A stretch of DNA of 48,538 nt. Origin: Castellaniella sp. GTDB taxonomy: Bacteria; Pseudomonadota; Gammaproteobacteria; Burkholderiales; Burkholderiaceae_B. Shown here in pieces: positions 8,844 through 16,429 of this stretch. The notes below the pieces were generated by a model. That model made no database searches. It was not told the DNA's origin and worked only from the letters and a program-made list of their open reading frames with translations. Every line of letters begins with the position of its first letter. Position 1 is the stretch's first letter. The stretch spans positions 1-48,538 of the forward strand of contig NZ_SCQN01000034.1 in assembly GCF_004321985.1 (NCBI RefSeq). The letters run 5' to 3'. A program made the translations under genes and the position numbers.

Positions 8844-8898
8844 CGGTTCAGCCCCGCGCGACGCGTGCCTAGCGGCAGCGGCGCGCGGGGCTGAACCG
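8844..8898 (+). terminator. 17-bp perfect intercistronic hairpin (attenuator or mRNA stabiliser)
   Basis: Positions 8844-8860 (CGGTTCAGCCCCGCGCG) are the exact reverse complement of 8882-8898, with a 21-base loop. There is no T-run. It lies between the binding-protein gene and the first permease gene. Such structures commonly protect the upstream message or cause partial termination, so the receptor is made in excess over the membrane parts. That role is inference; the stem itself is seen directly. Confidence 0.75.
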
Positions 8899-8930
8899 CC
8901 GCATCGCCCGCGCACGGCGGTTGATGCGGC
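8898..8930 (+). other. Second hairpin directly after the first
   Basis: GCCGCATC at 8898-8905 pairs with GATGCGGC at 8923-8930, and an inner GCC/GGC pair (8906-8908/8916-8918) shortens the loop. It abuts the 17-bp hairpin and ends 12 bases before the livH-type ATG at 8943, where it could mask the ribosome-binding region. No clear Shine-Dalgarno precedes that ATG. Confidence 0.5.
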
Positions 8931-8942
8931 AGATGGTTATCG

Positions 8943-9824
8943 ATGATCGAGGGCCTTTTCATCGTGAATGTCTACTTGTCACAGGTCATCAATGGCATCG
9001 GGATAGGAATGCTGTACTTCCTGCTTGCCGTCGGGCTTTCCATAGTCTTCGGGCTGTTGCGGTTCGTGAACTTCGCACATGGAGCCTTCTACTCGCTGGG
9101 CGCCTATGCCGCCTATCAACTGGTGGCTCACGGGGTGAGCTTCTGGGGCGCGCTGGTCGTGGCGCCCATCCTGGTCGGACTGTTTTCCTGGCTGATCGAG
9201 CGTGGGCTGCTGCGCAAGATGTATAAGCTGCCACATGGTTTCCACATCCTGTTCACGCTGGGCCTCGCCTGGGTCATCCAGGAGGCGGTCATCCTCTACT
9301 GGGGGCCGGTGGGATTCAACGTGGCGCCGCCTGATGCGCTCTCGGGCGTCGTCATGTGGGGTCCGTTCATTTACCCGGTCTATCGCCTCTTCCTGATCGG
9401 CTTCACCGCGGTTCTCGCGCTGGCACTGTGGCTGCTGCTCGAACGCACCCGCCTGGGCAGCGCCATCCGCGCGGGCAGCGAAAACTCTGAGATGGTGTCG
9501 CTGCTGCGCATCGATGTCTACAAGGTGTTTGGCTGGGCCTTCGCCCTCGGTGCCACGACGGCGGGGCTTGCGGGCGTGCTGGCGGCGCCGCTGCGCGGCG
9601 TGGAGCCGTTCATGGGCTGGGAGGCCCTCATCATCGCCTTTGTCGTGGTGGTGATCGGCGGTCTGGGCAGCTTCAGCGGCGCTCTGCTGGGTGGCCTGAT
9701 TGTGGGCGTGCTGCAAAGCGTGATGAGCACCTTATGGCCGGAAGGCGCCGGCATGATGATCTACGTGGCGATGGTGCTGGTATTGCTTGCGCGGCCCGAT
9801 GGCCTCATGGGGAGAGCGCAATGA
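8943..9824 (+). CDS. livH: Branched-chain-type ABC transporter permease (LivH family)
   Basis: Integral membrane protein of 293 residues with about eight hydrophobic segments. It opens with the LivH pattern INGIGIGMLYFLLAVGLSIV and FGLLRFVNFAHGAF, and has the cytoplasmic EAA-like loop around GSENSEMVSLLRIDVYKVFG and the GGLGSFSGALLGGLIVGVLQS segment. It forms the inner-membrane channel with the LivM protein. Its stop overlaps the next start as ATGA (9821-9824), so the two are translationally coupled. The substrate is not readable from the permease. Confidence 0.9.
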   Translation: MIEGLFIVNVYLSQVINGIGIGMLYFLLAVGLSIVFGLLRFVNFAHGAFYSLGAYAAYQLVAHGVSFWGALVVAPILVGLFSWLIERGLLRKMYKLPHGFHILFTLGLAWVIQEAVILYWGPVGFNVAPPDALSGVVMWGPFIYPVYRLFLIGFTAVLALALWLLLERTRLGSAIRAGSENSEMVSLLRIDVYKVFGWAFALGATTAGLAGVLAAPLRGVEPFMGWEALIIAFVVVVIGGLGSFSGALLGGLIVGVLQSVMSTLWPEGAGMMIYVAMVLVLLARPDGLMGRAQ

Positions 9825-10810
9825 ATGCTTTCGTCGCCCGTACGCGCTATTTCCTGGTGCCGCTCGTTACCGTGCTGGTGTTGCCGCTGGTACTGAGTTC
9901 CGGTTCACTCGCCACCGAGGTGCTCGTCTTCGCGATGGCTGCGCTGGCCTGCAATCTGCTGTTGGGATATGCGGGCCTCATGTCCTTCGGCCAGGGGATC
10001 TTCTTCGGCTGCGGCAGCTATGCCCTGGGTCTGCTGCTCACCAAAACGGGCGTACCGCTGTTCGCCGTGCTGGTGCTGGTGCTGGCCGCCGGCGCCCTCA
10101 TCGCAGCTGTCGTGGGCTGGATCGCGATCCGCCAGAAGGGCATCTACTTCGTGATGCTGACCCTCGCCCTTGCGCAGGCCTTCTACTTCCTGGCCTTTTC
10201 GGTGCCCAGCGTCACCGGCGGCGACAATGGGCTGCTGGGGGTGCCGATGCCGCCGCTCACACTCTTTGGCGCGACGCTGCTGCCCAACGCAAGCCTCTGG
10301 CAGTATTACACCTTCGTGGCCATCCTGTTCGTGCTGGTCTTCGCGGGCCTGCAGCGGGTGGTGGATTCCATCTTCGGCAGAACCCTGCTGGCGATGCGCG
10401 ACAACCCGGATCGCACGACCGCGCTGGGCTACAACATCAATCACCTCAAGCTCGTGGCCTTCATGATCTCCGGTGCCATCACGGCGCTTGCGGGGGCGTT
10501 GTACGCGATGATGACGGGCGTTGCGCCACTCGAGAACATCGACCTCAACATGAGCGAAATCATCCTGGTCATCGCCATCATCGGCGGCACGGGCAGTCTG
10601 CCGGCGTCGGTACTGGGTGCGATCTTCTACGTCATCGTCTCGAACTGGCTCTCGCACATCTGGCCGCGCTGGCTGATGATATTCGGTTTCCTGCTCATGG
10701 CGATCAGTCTCTATCTGCAGGGCGGACTCTGGAGTGCCTGCCAGATGATCTTCGGGCGCCTGGTGCCGCAACGGCGCACGGGCGCCAAGGGCCGCGGGGT
10801 GGCGCCATGA
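9821..10810 (+). CDS. livM: Branched-chain-type ABC transporter permease (LivM family)
   Basis: Permease of 329 residues with about ten hydrophobic segments. Typical LivM features are LACNLLLGYAGLMSFGQGIFFG near residue 45 (shown here only as the recognised stretch LLLGYAGLMSFGQG) and GGTGSLPASVLGAIFYVI near the C-terminus. It pairs with LivH. The ATG at 9821 overlaps the livH stop, and its own stop overlaps the livG start (10807-10810), both as ATGA. The overlaps argue for one tightly coupled operon. Confidence 0.9.
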   Translation: MNAFVARTRYFLVPLVTVLVLPLVLSSGSLATEVLVFAMAALACNLLLGYAGLMSFGQGIFFGCGSYALGLLLTKTGVPLFAVLVLVLAAGALIAAVVGWIAIRQKGIYFVMLTLALAQAFYFLAFSVPSVTGGDNGLLGVPMPPLTLFGATLLPNASLWQYYTFVAILFVLVFAGLQRVVDSIFGRTLLAMRDNPDRTTALGYNINHLKLVAFMISGAITALAGALYAMMTGVAPLENIDLNMSEIILVIAIIGGTGSLPASVLGAIFYVIVSNWLSHIWPRWLMIFGFLLMAISLYLQGGLWSACQMIFGRLVPQRRTGAKGRGVAP

Positions 10811-11571
10811 TGGCCCCCATCCTCGAAGCTCGCAACGTAGTCAAGCGCTACGGCCGCTTCACCGCAGTCGCTGGCGTCAGCCTGCAGGTGCAGCCACATA
10901 CGGTGCACGCGATCATTGGTCCCAACGGTGCGGGCAAGACGACGCTCTTCCATACGCTGACCGGGGTCGTGCCGCTTACCTCCGGAGCCATCCTCCTCAA
11001 CGGACGGGACATTGGAGCCCTGGCTGGCGATGCCCGTGTGCGGCTGGGCATGTCGCGCTCGTTTCAGGTGACCTCGCTGTTCCCGACGCTCACGGTACAA
11101 GAGAACCTGCGCGTTGCGGCCCAGGGTGTGCGCTCGCGCGAAGCCCTGCATTTCTGGTCGACGCGATTGTTGTTCGGGGCGCATCGCGACCTCATCGACG
11201 GCGTGCTCGAGCGCATCAGCCTGACCGCTTGCCGCGATCGGCTGAGCAGCGAGCTCTCGCACGGTCAGCAGCGCCGCCTTGAAGTGGGCATGGCGCTGGC
11301 GTCGCGGCCGCAGATCATCCTGCTGGATGAGCCCACTTCCGGCATGGGGGTGGATGACATTGGCGCCATGCAGGAGATCATCGGCAGCCTGCGCAAGGAT
11401 CTGACGGTGCTCCTCATCGAGCACAACATGAGCATCGTGATGAGCATCTCCGACACGATCACCGTGATGCAGCTGGGTGCGGTTCTGGTCGAAGGCAAGC
11501 CCGACCAGATCAAGCACGATGAGCGGGTGCGCGAGGCCTATCTGGGCAAGGCTGGACTGAAGGGGATATGA
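10807..11571 (+). CDS. livG: Branched-chain-type ABC transporter ATPase (LivG family)
   Basis: ATPase of 254 residues: Walker A GPNGAGKTT at residues 38-46, signature LSHGQQRRLEVGMAL (His replaces the first Gly of LSGGQ, common in LivG-type proteins), Walker B IILLDEPTSGM and switch His in LLIEHNMSIV. It energises uptake through LivHM together with LivF. The start is the first of two adjacent ATG codons (10807, 10810); the first overlaps the livM stop. Confidence 0.9.
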   Translation: MMAPILEARNVVKRYGRFTAVAGVSLQVQPHTVHAIIGPNGAGKTTLFHTLTGVVPLTSGAILLNGRDIGALAGDARVRLGMSRSFQVTSLFPTLTVQENLRVAAQGVRSREALHFWSTRLLFGAHRDLIDGVLERISLTACRDRLSSELSHGQQRRLEVGMALASRPQIILLDEPTSGMGVDDIGAMQEIIGSLRKDLTVLLIEHNMSIVMSISDTITVMQLGAVLVEGKPDQIKHDERVREAYLGKAGLKGI

Positions 11572-11572
11572 C

Positions 11573-12271
11573 ATGCTCCTGAGTGTGGATCGTATCAATG
11601 CCTACTACGGGCTGAGCCATGTCCTGCAGGACGTGTCGTTCGAAGTCGACCAGGGCGAGGTCGTCTGCCTGTTGGGGCGCAATGGCGCGGGCAAGACGAC
11701 GACGCTCAAGAGCATCGTGGGTGTGGTGCGGGTGTGCGGCGGGCGGGTGCGCTTCAAGGATGAAGACATTACGGCGCTGCCCACGCACCAGATCGCCGGC
11801 CGCAACGTGTGTCTGGTACCCGAGGATCGTGGCGTCTTCCGCGTGCTGACCGTCGAAGAGAACCTCAAGCTCGCGGCGCAGAAGGGTTCACGCTGGTCGC
11901 TGGACGACATCTACGCGATGTTTCCGCGCCTGAAAGAGCGGCGTCACAACGGGGGCGGTCACTTGTCGGGCGGTGAACAGCAGATGCTTTCCATCGGGCG
12001 GGCGCTCATGAATTCGCCTGAGCTCCTGATCCTGGACGAACCGACCGAGGGCCTCGCTCCCGTCATCGTCGACGAGATCGTGGCGCAGCTGCACACCATT
12101 CGCCAGAGTGGCATTGCCATTCTGCTCGTGGAGCAGAACCTGGAAGTCTGCATGGAGCTCGCGAGCCGCCACTACATCCTGGAGAGCGGCCAGATCGTCT
12201 ACCACGCGGACAACGAGGCCTTCAAGGCGGACGAGACCGTCCGTGACAGGTATCTGAGCGTGGGTGTCTGA
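11573..12271 (+). CDS. livF: Branched-chain-type ABC transporter ATPase (LivF family)
   Basis: Second ATPase of the importer, 232 residues: Walker A GRNGAGKTT at residues 35-43, LVPEDRGVFRVLTVEENL typical of LivF, signature LSGGEQQMLSIGRAL, Walker B LLILDEPTEGLAP and switch His replaced by Gln in LLVEQNLEV, which is normal for LivF. It starts one base after the livG stop, so the cassette SBP-LivHMGF is complete and contiguous. Confidence 0.92.
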   Translation: MLLSVDRINAYYGLSHVLQDVSFEVDQGEVVCLLGRNGAGKTTTLKSIVGVVRVCGGRVRFKDEDITALPTHQIAGRNVCLVPEDRGVFRVLTVEENLKLAAQKGSRWSLDDIYAMFPRLKERRHNGGGHLSGGEQQMLSIGRALMNSPELLILDEPTEGLAPVIVDEIVAQLHTIRQSGIAILLVEQNLEVCMELASRHYILESGQIVYHADNEAFKADETVRDRYLSVGV

Positions 12272-12298
12272 ATTCTTTTGATTGACGTGAGGTGAGTG

Positions 12299-13567
12299 AT
12301 GATGGGTGCGGTGACCGAAACGAAGGATATTTCTTTGCTGCGCATCAATGGGCAGCGTCTGTGGGACTCGCTCATGTCGCTGGCCGAAATCGGTGCGACC
12401 ATCAAGGGTGGCGTCTCGCGGCTGGCCCTGACGGATCTGGACCGGCAGGCGCGAGACCGTTTCGTACAGTGGGCCAAAGACGCGGGCTGCACGGTGCGGA
12501 TCGACGAGATCGGCAACATCTTCGCCCATCGCGCGGGCGCCGACGACGATCTGCCGCCGGTACTCGCCGGCAGCCACATCGATACCCAGCCCACTGGCGG
12601 CAAGTTCGATGGCAACTACGGGGTGCTCTCGGGGCTGGAAGTCATGCGCACTCTCAATGATCAGAACATCCGCACCCGGGCACCCATTGAGGTCGTCGTC
12701 TGGACCAACGAAGAGGGATCGCGTTTCGTGCCGGTCATGATGGGCTCGGGCGTCTTCGTCGGTGCCTTCCCTCTGGCAGATACCCTGCGTCAGAAGGACA
12801 CCACGGGCTGCTCGGTGGGCGAGGCGCTCGAGGCCATCGGCTATGCCGGCCCCACGCCCGCGCGCCATTTCCCGGCGCAGGGCTATTTCGAGGCGCATAT
12901 CGAACAGGGCCCTATCCTGGAGGCCACCGACACCACGATAGGCGTAGTCACCGGGGCGCTGGGCCAGCGCTGGTACGACATGGTGGTGACGGGCATGGAG
13001 GCACACGCCGGCCCCACTCCCATGGACATGCGCCACGATGCGCTGCTCGCGGCGGCGCGCCTGATCCAGGAGATCAACCAGGTGGCGCTCGACCACGCGC
13101 CGGACGCACGCTCCACGGTCGGCTGGATGGATGTCTACCCCAACTCGCGCAATGTCATTCCCGGCACGGTCAGGTTCAGCGTGGACTTGCGCGCTGCGAC
13201 CGACGAAAAGCTCGACGCCATGGATGCGCAGCTCAAGACCGTGTGCGACGCGATGAACAAAGGTGGCCGCGTGCAGGTGCAGCTGACGCAGGTCGTGTAT
13301 TTCGCGCCGCAGCCTTTCGACGCCGAGCGCATTGGCAGCGTGCGGGCGGCGGCGCGGATGCTGCAGCTCTCGCATCGCGACATCGTGAGCGGTGCGGGGC
13401 ACGACGCCATCTATCTCGCGCAGGTGACTCCCTCCGCCATGATCTTCATCCCCTGCAAGGACGGCATCAGCCATAATGAAATCGAGTCGGCCCGACCCGA
13501 GCACGTGGAGGCCGGCTGCAATGTGCTGCTGCACGCCATGCTGCAACAGGCGGGGGTGCTGGCGTAG
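12299..13567 (+). CDS. M20-family amidohydrolase, probable beta-ureidopropionase / N-carbamoyl-amino acid hydrolase
   Basis: Zinc-dependent hydrolase of 422 residues that removes carbamoyl groups from N-carbamoyl amino acids. Metal ligands are visible: His93 and Asp104 in GSHIDTQPTGGKFDG and the Glu138-Glu139 pair in WTNEEGSRF. GHDA near residue 365 adds a further ligand region. The DTQPTGGKFDG form is like beta-alanine synthases, whereas L-carbamoylases usually read DSVPxGGxFDG. With the transaminase and semialdehyde dehydrogenase upstream, N-carbamoyl-beta-alanine is the best-supported substrate (inference); allantoate-type substrates are the alternative. GAGG at 12289-12292 supports ATG 12299; 12302 is also possible. 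Confidence 0.85.
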   Translation: MMGAVTETKDISLLRINGQRLWDSLMSLAEIGATIKGGVSRLALTDLDRQARDRFVQWAKDAGCTVRIDEIGNIFAHRAGADDDLPPVLAGSHIDTQPTGGKFDGNYGVLSGLEVMRTLNDQNIRTRAPIEVVVWTNEEGSRFVPVMMGSGVFVGAFPLADTLRQKDTTGCSVGEALEAIGYAGPTPARHFPAQGYFEAHIEQGPILEATDTTIGVVTGALGQRWYDMVVTGMEAHAGPTPMDMRHDALLAAARLIQEINQVALDHAPDARSTVGWMDVYPNSRNVIPGTVRFSVDLRAATDEKLDAMDAQLKTVCDAMNKGGRVQVQLTQVVYFAPQPFDAERIGSVRAAARMLQLSHRDIVSGAGHDAIYLAQVTPSAMIFIPCKDGISHNEIESARPEHVEAGCNVLLHAMLQQAGVLA

Positions 13568-13628
13568 GAAGCTGGATGACGGGTCTCCGGATCCGACGGC
13601 CGGAGTCCTGCAATGGGGAGCTTGAGTG

Positions 13629-15140
13629 ATGAAAGTATTGATTGCCCGGATGAATCACGAGACGAACACGTTTTCTCCGGTACCGACTCCTTTGTCGTCC
13701 TTCGGCAATCACGGACCCGATTTCGGTGCGGATGCCTATCGGGCAAACAAGGGTGCGCCGACGGCCATGGGGGCCTTCATCGATCTGGCCGAGGGTTGGG
13801 GGGCGGAACTGGTGACGCCGGTCTCCGCCATGGCGAACCCCAGCGGACGCGTGGATGCCGGGGCCTATGACGCGATTTGCCAGTCCATTCTGGAGGCGGC
13901 GTCAGGGTGCGATGCGTTGTTGCTGGACTTGCATGGAGCCATGGTCGTCACGGATATCGATGATGGCGAGGGCGAATTGCTCGAGCAGCTGCGCCAGCGG
14001 TGCCTGGGTGTCCCGATCGTAGTGTCGCTGGATCTGCATGGCAATGTGACGGAGAAAATGATCGTCAACGCCGACATCGTCACTGGATTCAAGACTTACC
14101 CCCACCTCGACATGTATGAATCAGGCCGTCTGGCAGGCAGCATCTTCCAGGCCCGACGTGAGGGGCGCGCCACACCTGTCACAGCCTGGCGACGGGTACC
14201 GCTCATGAGCCATACGCTCAAGAGCGCCACAGCGTCGCCGGCCATGAAGGGAGCAGTGGATCGGGCCAAAGCCCTCGAGCGGCGCGACGATATTTATGCG
14301 GTGACCGTCATGGCGGGCTTCGCCCTGTCGGACATCCCGGCCCCCTGTGTGAGCGTCATCGTGGTGGGGAAGGACCATGCGACGGCGCAGGAGGCGGCCG
14401 ATGGCCTTGCGCGCAGCATCTGGCAGCAACGTGAGGGATTCATTTACCAGAGCGCACCGCTGCGCGACTCCATCGCACGTGCAAAGGCCATCTCGAACGG
14501 CGCCGACCCCGGACCGACATCTGGCGGGACACCTTCAGGCCCCGTCCTGTTGCTGGATCACGGTGACAACTGCATGTCGGGCGGTACTTGTGACACCATG
14601 GATGTGCTGCAGGAAGCATTCGCCCAGGGTTTGCGGGGGATCGCGGTCGGCCCCATCTGCGACCCCGAGGCCGTCGAAACCCTGTATGCGGCGGGCCGTG
14701 GCGCTACCGTGACGCTTTCGCTTGGCAACAAGCGCGCAATTCCTGGGCGTACGGCGACACCTATGTCGCTGACCGGCCGGGTTGCCGCCCTGAGCAATGG
14801 CGAATACACGATGTCCGGTCCCATCTATCACGGCATGACGTTCTGCATGGGCCGGACGGCACGATTGAGCGTGGACGGCGCGGAGATCGTGGTCACCGAG
14901 CAGACGCAGGAAGGCTGGGATCTGGGGATCTTCACTTGCGTGGGACTGGACGCCAGGCGCAGCGACTTCATTCTGTTGAAGTCACGCATGTATTACCAGC
15001 CGGTGTTCTTGCCGCTCGCGCGCGGCTATGTGGAATGCGACAGTGGTGGCGTGACGAGCTCCGACTATGGCCTGTTCACTTACACCAAGATAAAGCGCCC
15101 GGTCTATCCGTTTGACAGGGACGCAGAACTGGGCTTCTGA
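13629..15140 (+). CDS. M81 family metallopeptidase (MlrC-like)
   Basis: This 503-residue protein of the DUF1485/MlrC family has an N-terminal MNHETNTFSP motif (residues 8-17), DLHGAM with His102 and SLDLHGNV with His137, all probable zinc-site motifs, plus the C-terminal MlrC domain (about residues 300-490). MlrC finishes microcystin breakdown, cleaving linear peptide to release the beta-amino acid Adda. Most homologues sit in organisms that never meet microcystin, and their substrates are unknown. It is the last gene of the beta-amino compound operon, preceded by GGAG at 13617-13620, and may open an amide of a beta-amino acid (inference). Confidence 0.88.
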   Translation: MKVLIARMNHETNTFSPVPTPLSSFGNHGPDFGADAYRANKGAPTAMGAFIDLAEGWGAELVTPVSAMANPSGRVDAGAYDAICQSILEAASGCDALLLDLHGAMVVTDIDDGEGELLEQLRQRCLGVPIVVSLDLHGNVTEKMIVNADIVTGFKTYPHLDMYESGRLAGSIFQARREGRATPVTAWRRVPLMSHTLKSATASPAMKGAVDRAKALERRDDIYAVTVMAGFALSDIPAPCVSVIVVGKDHATAQEAADGLARSIWQQREGFIYQSAPLRDSIARAKAISNGADPGPTSGGTPSGPVLLLDHGDNCMSGGTCDTMDVLQEAFAQGLRGIAVGPICDPEAVETLYAAGRGATVTLSLGNKRAIPGRTATPMSLTGRVAALSNGEYTMSGPIYHGMTFCMGRTARLSVDGAEIVVTEQTQEGWDLGIFTCVGLDARRSDFILLKSRMYYQPVFLPLARGYVECDSGGVTSSDYGLFTYTKIKRPVYPFDRDAELGF

Positions 15141-15151
15141 TGGTGTCTCGT

Positions 15152-15191
15152 GTGCGGGATGAGGCCGGCGCGTGGTCGCCCCATCCCGCAC
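15152..15191. terminator. Hairpin between convergent MlrC-type and ohr genes
   Basis: GTGCGGGATG at 15152-15161 pairs perfectly with CATCCCGCAC at 15182-15191, and the stem continues after one A-C mismatch to 15165/15178. The loop is 12 bases. There is no T-run on either strand, but its place just after the 15140 stop and before the ohr stop at 15235 fits a bidirectional transcription end. Confidence 0.6.
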
Positions 15192-15234
15192 CACCTGGCG
15201 CCGCCGTACGCAGCATGGCGGCGGGGCTCCGGAC

Positions 15235-15660
15235 CTACAGTACCGTCAGCTTGACGTCCACGTTGTTGCGCGTGGCGTTGGAGTATGGGCAGACGATGTG
15301 CGCCTTATTCACCAGGTCCTGCAGTTTGGCGTGGTCCACGCCGGGGGCGGAGATTTTCAGTTCCACAGCGATGCAGAAGCCCGTCGGGATGGGACCGAAG
15401 CCAACCGATCCGTCGATCTTGGTGCTGTCAGGCAGCTTCACGTTTTCCTTGCTGGCGACCAACTTCAGGGCGCCCAGAAAGCATGCGGAGTAGCCGCAGG
15501 CGAACAGTTGCTCGGGGTTGGTGCCCGGGCCGCCGTCGCCGCCCATTTCCTTGGGGACCGACAGATTGACCGACACGCGGCCGTCGGACGATTTGGCGCT
15601 GCCATCACGGCCGCCTGTGGCGGTGGCGTGGGCGGTATAGAGAACTTTTTCCAAAGTCAT
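15235..15660 (-). CDS. ohr: Organic hydroperoxide reductase Ohr (OsmC family)
   Basis: Thiol peroxidase of 141 residues, the usual Ohr length, that reduces organic hydroperoxides with lipoylated electron donors. Catalytic residues are all present: Arg18, Glu50, peroxidatic Cys60 in ACGYSACF and resolving Cys124 in IVCPYSNATRNN. The start at 15660 (MTLEKVLYTAHATATGGRDG) matches the family; an upstream ATG at 15705 in the same frame adds 15 unconserved residues. It lies 73 bases downstream of ohrR on the same strand and is probably co-transcribed with it. Confidence 0.95.
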   Translation of the reverse strand: MTLEKVLYTAHATATGGRDGSAKSSDGRVSVNLSVPKEMGGDGGPGTNPEQLFACGYSACFLGALKLVASKENVKLPDSTKIDGSVGFGPIPTGFCIAVELKISAPGVDHAKLQDLVNKAHIVCPYSNATRNNVDVKLTVL

Positions 15661-15733
15661 TGCGGACTCCTCGTGGTGCGAATAGGGGGATGTTGCCGGC
15701 ACCACAGACGGCAGCGATCCGTTGACGGTGCGA

Positions 15734-16231
15734 TCAGTCCCGCGCCGCCGTCGTTTCCGGTCGGGTTTGTGCGCCTCGCAGGTGCGCGCGCAGTGCTTCG
15801 AGCTCGGTCTTCAGTGTCTGTGCTTGTGTCGGGGCACAGCCCGTCGCGCACATGACGCCTCCTGGAATGTGCCGGGCCCGCGATTTCAGGGCATGGCCGG
15901 CCGGCGTCAGGGTGACCAGGACCTGGCGCTGGTCCTGCGCCGTGCGGTCGCGATGCAAGAGCCCCAGTGCCTGGAGGCGCTTCAGCAGGGGGGTCAGCGT
16001 GGCCGAATCCAGGTACAGGCGGTCGCCCAGCGCGGTGACGGTCAAGCCGTCACGTTCCCACAGCACCAGCATGACCAGGTACTGCGGGTAGGTCAGCCCC
16101 AGATCGTCGAGATAGCGCCGGTAGACCTTCCCCATGGCCAGATGCGCGGAATACAGCGCAAAGCAGAGCTGCGCGTCCAGCGTGAGGCTGGTGTCGCGAG
16201 GGGTCGAAGGTTCAGTGCTCGTCGTCGGCAT
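15734..16231 (-). CDS. ohrR: MarR-family organic-peroxide repressor OhrR
   Basis: This 165-residue MarR protein has a winged helix (LYLDSATLTPLLKRL near residues 73-87) and the redox-sensing Cys23 in LDAQLCFALYSA, at the position of the sensing cysteine of known OhrR proteins. Two further cysteines in GGVMCATGC near residue 130 could act as resolving thiols, as in two-cysteine OhrR proteins. Oxidation would release it from DNA and induce ohr. An A/T-rich inverted repeat lies directly upstream. Confidence 0.93.
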   Translation of the reverse strand: MPTTSTEPSTPRDTSLTLDAQLCFALYSAHLAMGKVYRRYLDDLGLTYPQYLVMLVLWERDGLTVTALGDRLYLDSATLTPLLKRLQALGLLHRDRTAQDQRQVLVTLTPAGHALKSRARHIPGGVMCATGCAPTQAQTLKTELEALRAHLRGAQTRPETTAARD

Positions 16232-16240
16232 AGATTTATT

Positions 16241-16275
16241 TTATATAGCATGCGATTTAATAGCAAGCTATATAA
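16241..16275. promoter_or_regulatory. Candidate OhrR operator / ohrR promoter
   Basis: TTATATAGC at 16241-16249 and its exact inverse GCTATATAA at 16267-16275 flank a 17-base spacer that includes TGCGATTTAATAGCA. It starts 10 bases before the ohrR start codon. On the minus strand TTGCTA and TATAAA could be -35 and -10 elements within it, so bound repressor would block RNA polymerase. This is typical of OhrR autoregulation. Confidence 0.65.
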
Positions 16276-16382
16276 GTAGCTTGATGGTCCTGGAATAGGT
16301 GCACTGTCTTGCCTGGGCAGTCGGTGACACATTGGCCGGTTCCTTTTTCCCTCGTTGACATTAGGTGGCGGGTATGACAAAG

Positions 16383-16400
16383 TCGTAAAAAAGTTGTATT
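16383..16400 (+). promoter_or_regulatory. Shared element TCGTAAAAAAGT upstream of the FAD flavoprotein gene
   Basis: TCGTAAAAAAGTTGTATT starts 47 bases before the ATG at 16430. The same 12-base core recurs at 20204-20215 before the crotonase gene, and AAGTTGTA recurs at 19181-19188 in the gap between the DapA-like and GntR genes. Such sharing within one small cluster suggests binding of the local GntR regulator (inference). Confidence 0.5.
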
Positions 16401-16429
16401 TTCCTGAATCACCCCATAAAGGTTACCCG

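Noticed and set aside
7500-8915. 471-codon antisense open frame opposite the Liv-type receptor
   Set aside because: It mirrors the coding frame of the receptor and lacks any recognisable domain.
12869-12898. Search for CRISPR arrays, tRNA genes and insertion-sequence ends through the window
   Set aside because: No regularly spaced repeats, no tRNA-like cloverleaf and no transposase or terminal inverted repeats were found here or elsewhere in the window.
11888-13546. 552-codon antisense open frame opposite the livF-type gene and the M20 hydrolase gene
   Set aside because: Shadow frame with low-complexity composition; the plus-strand genes have clear family motifs.
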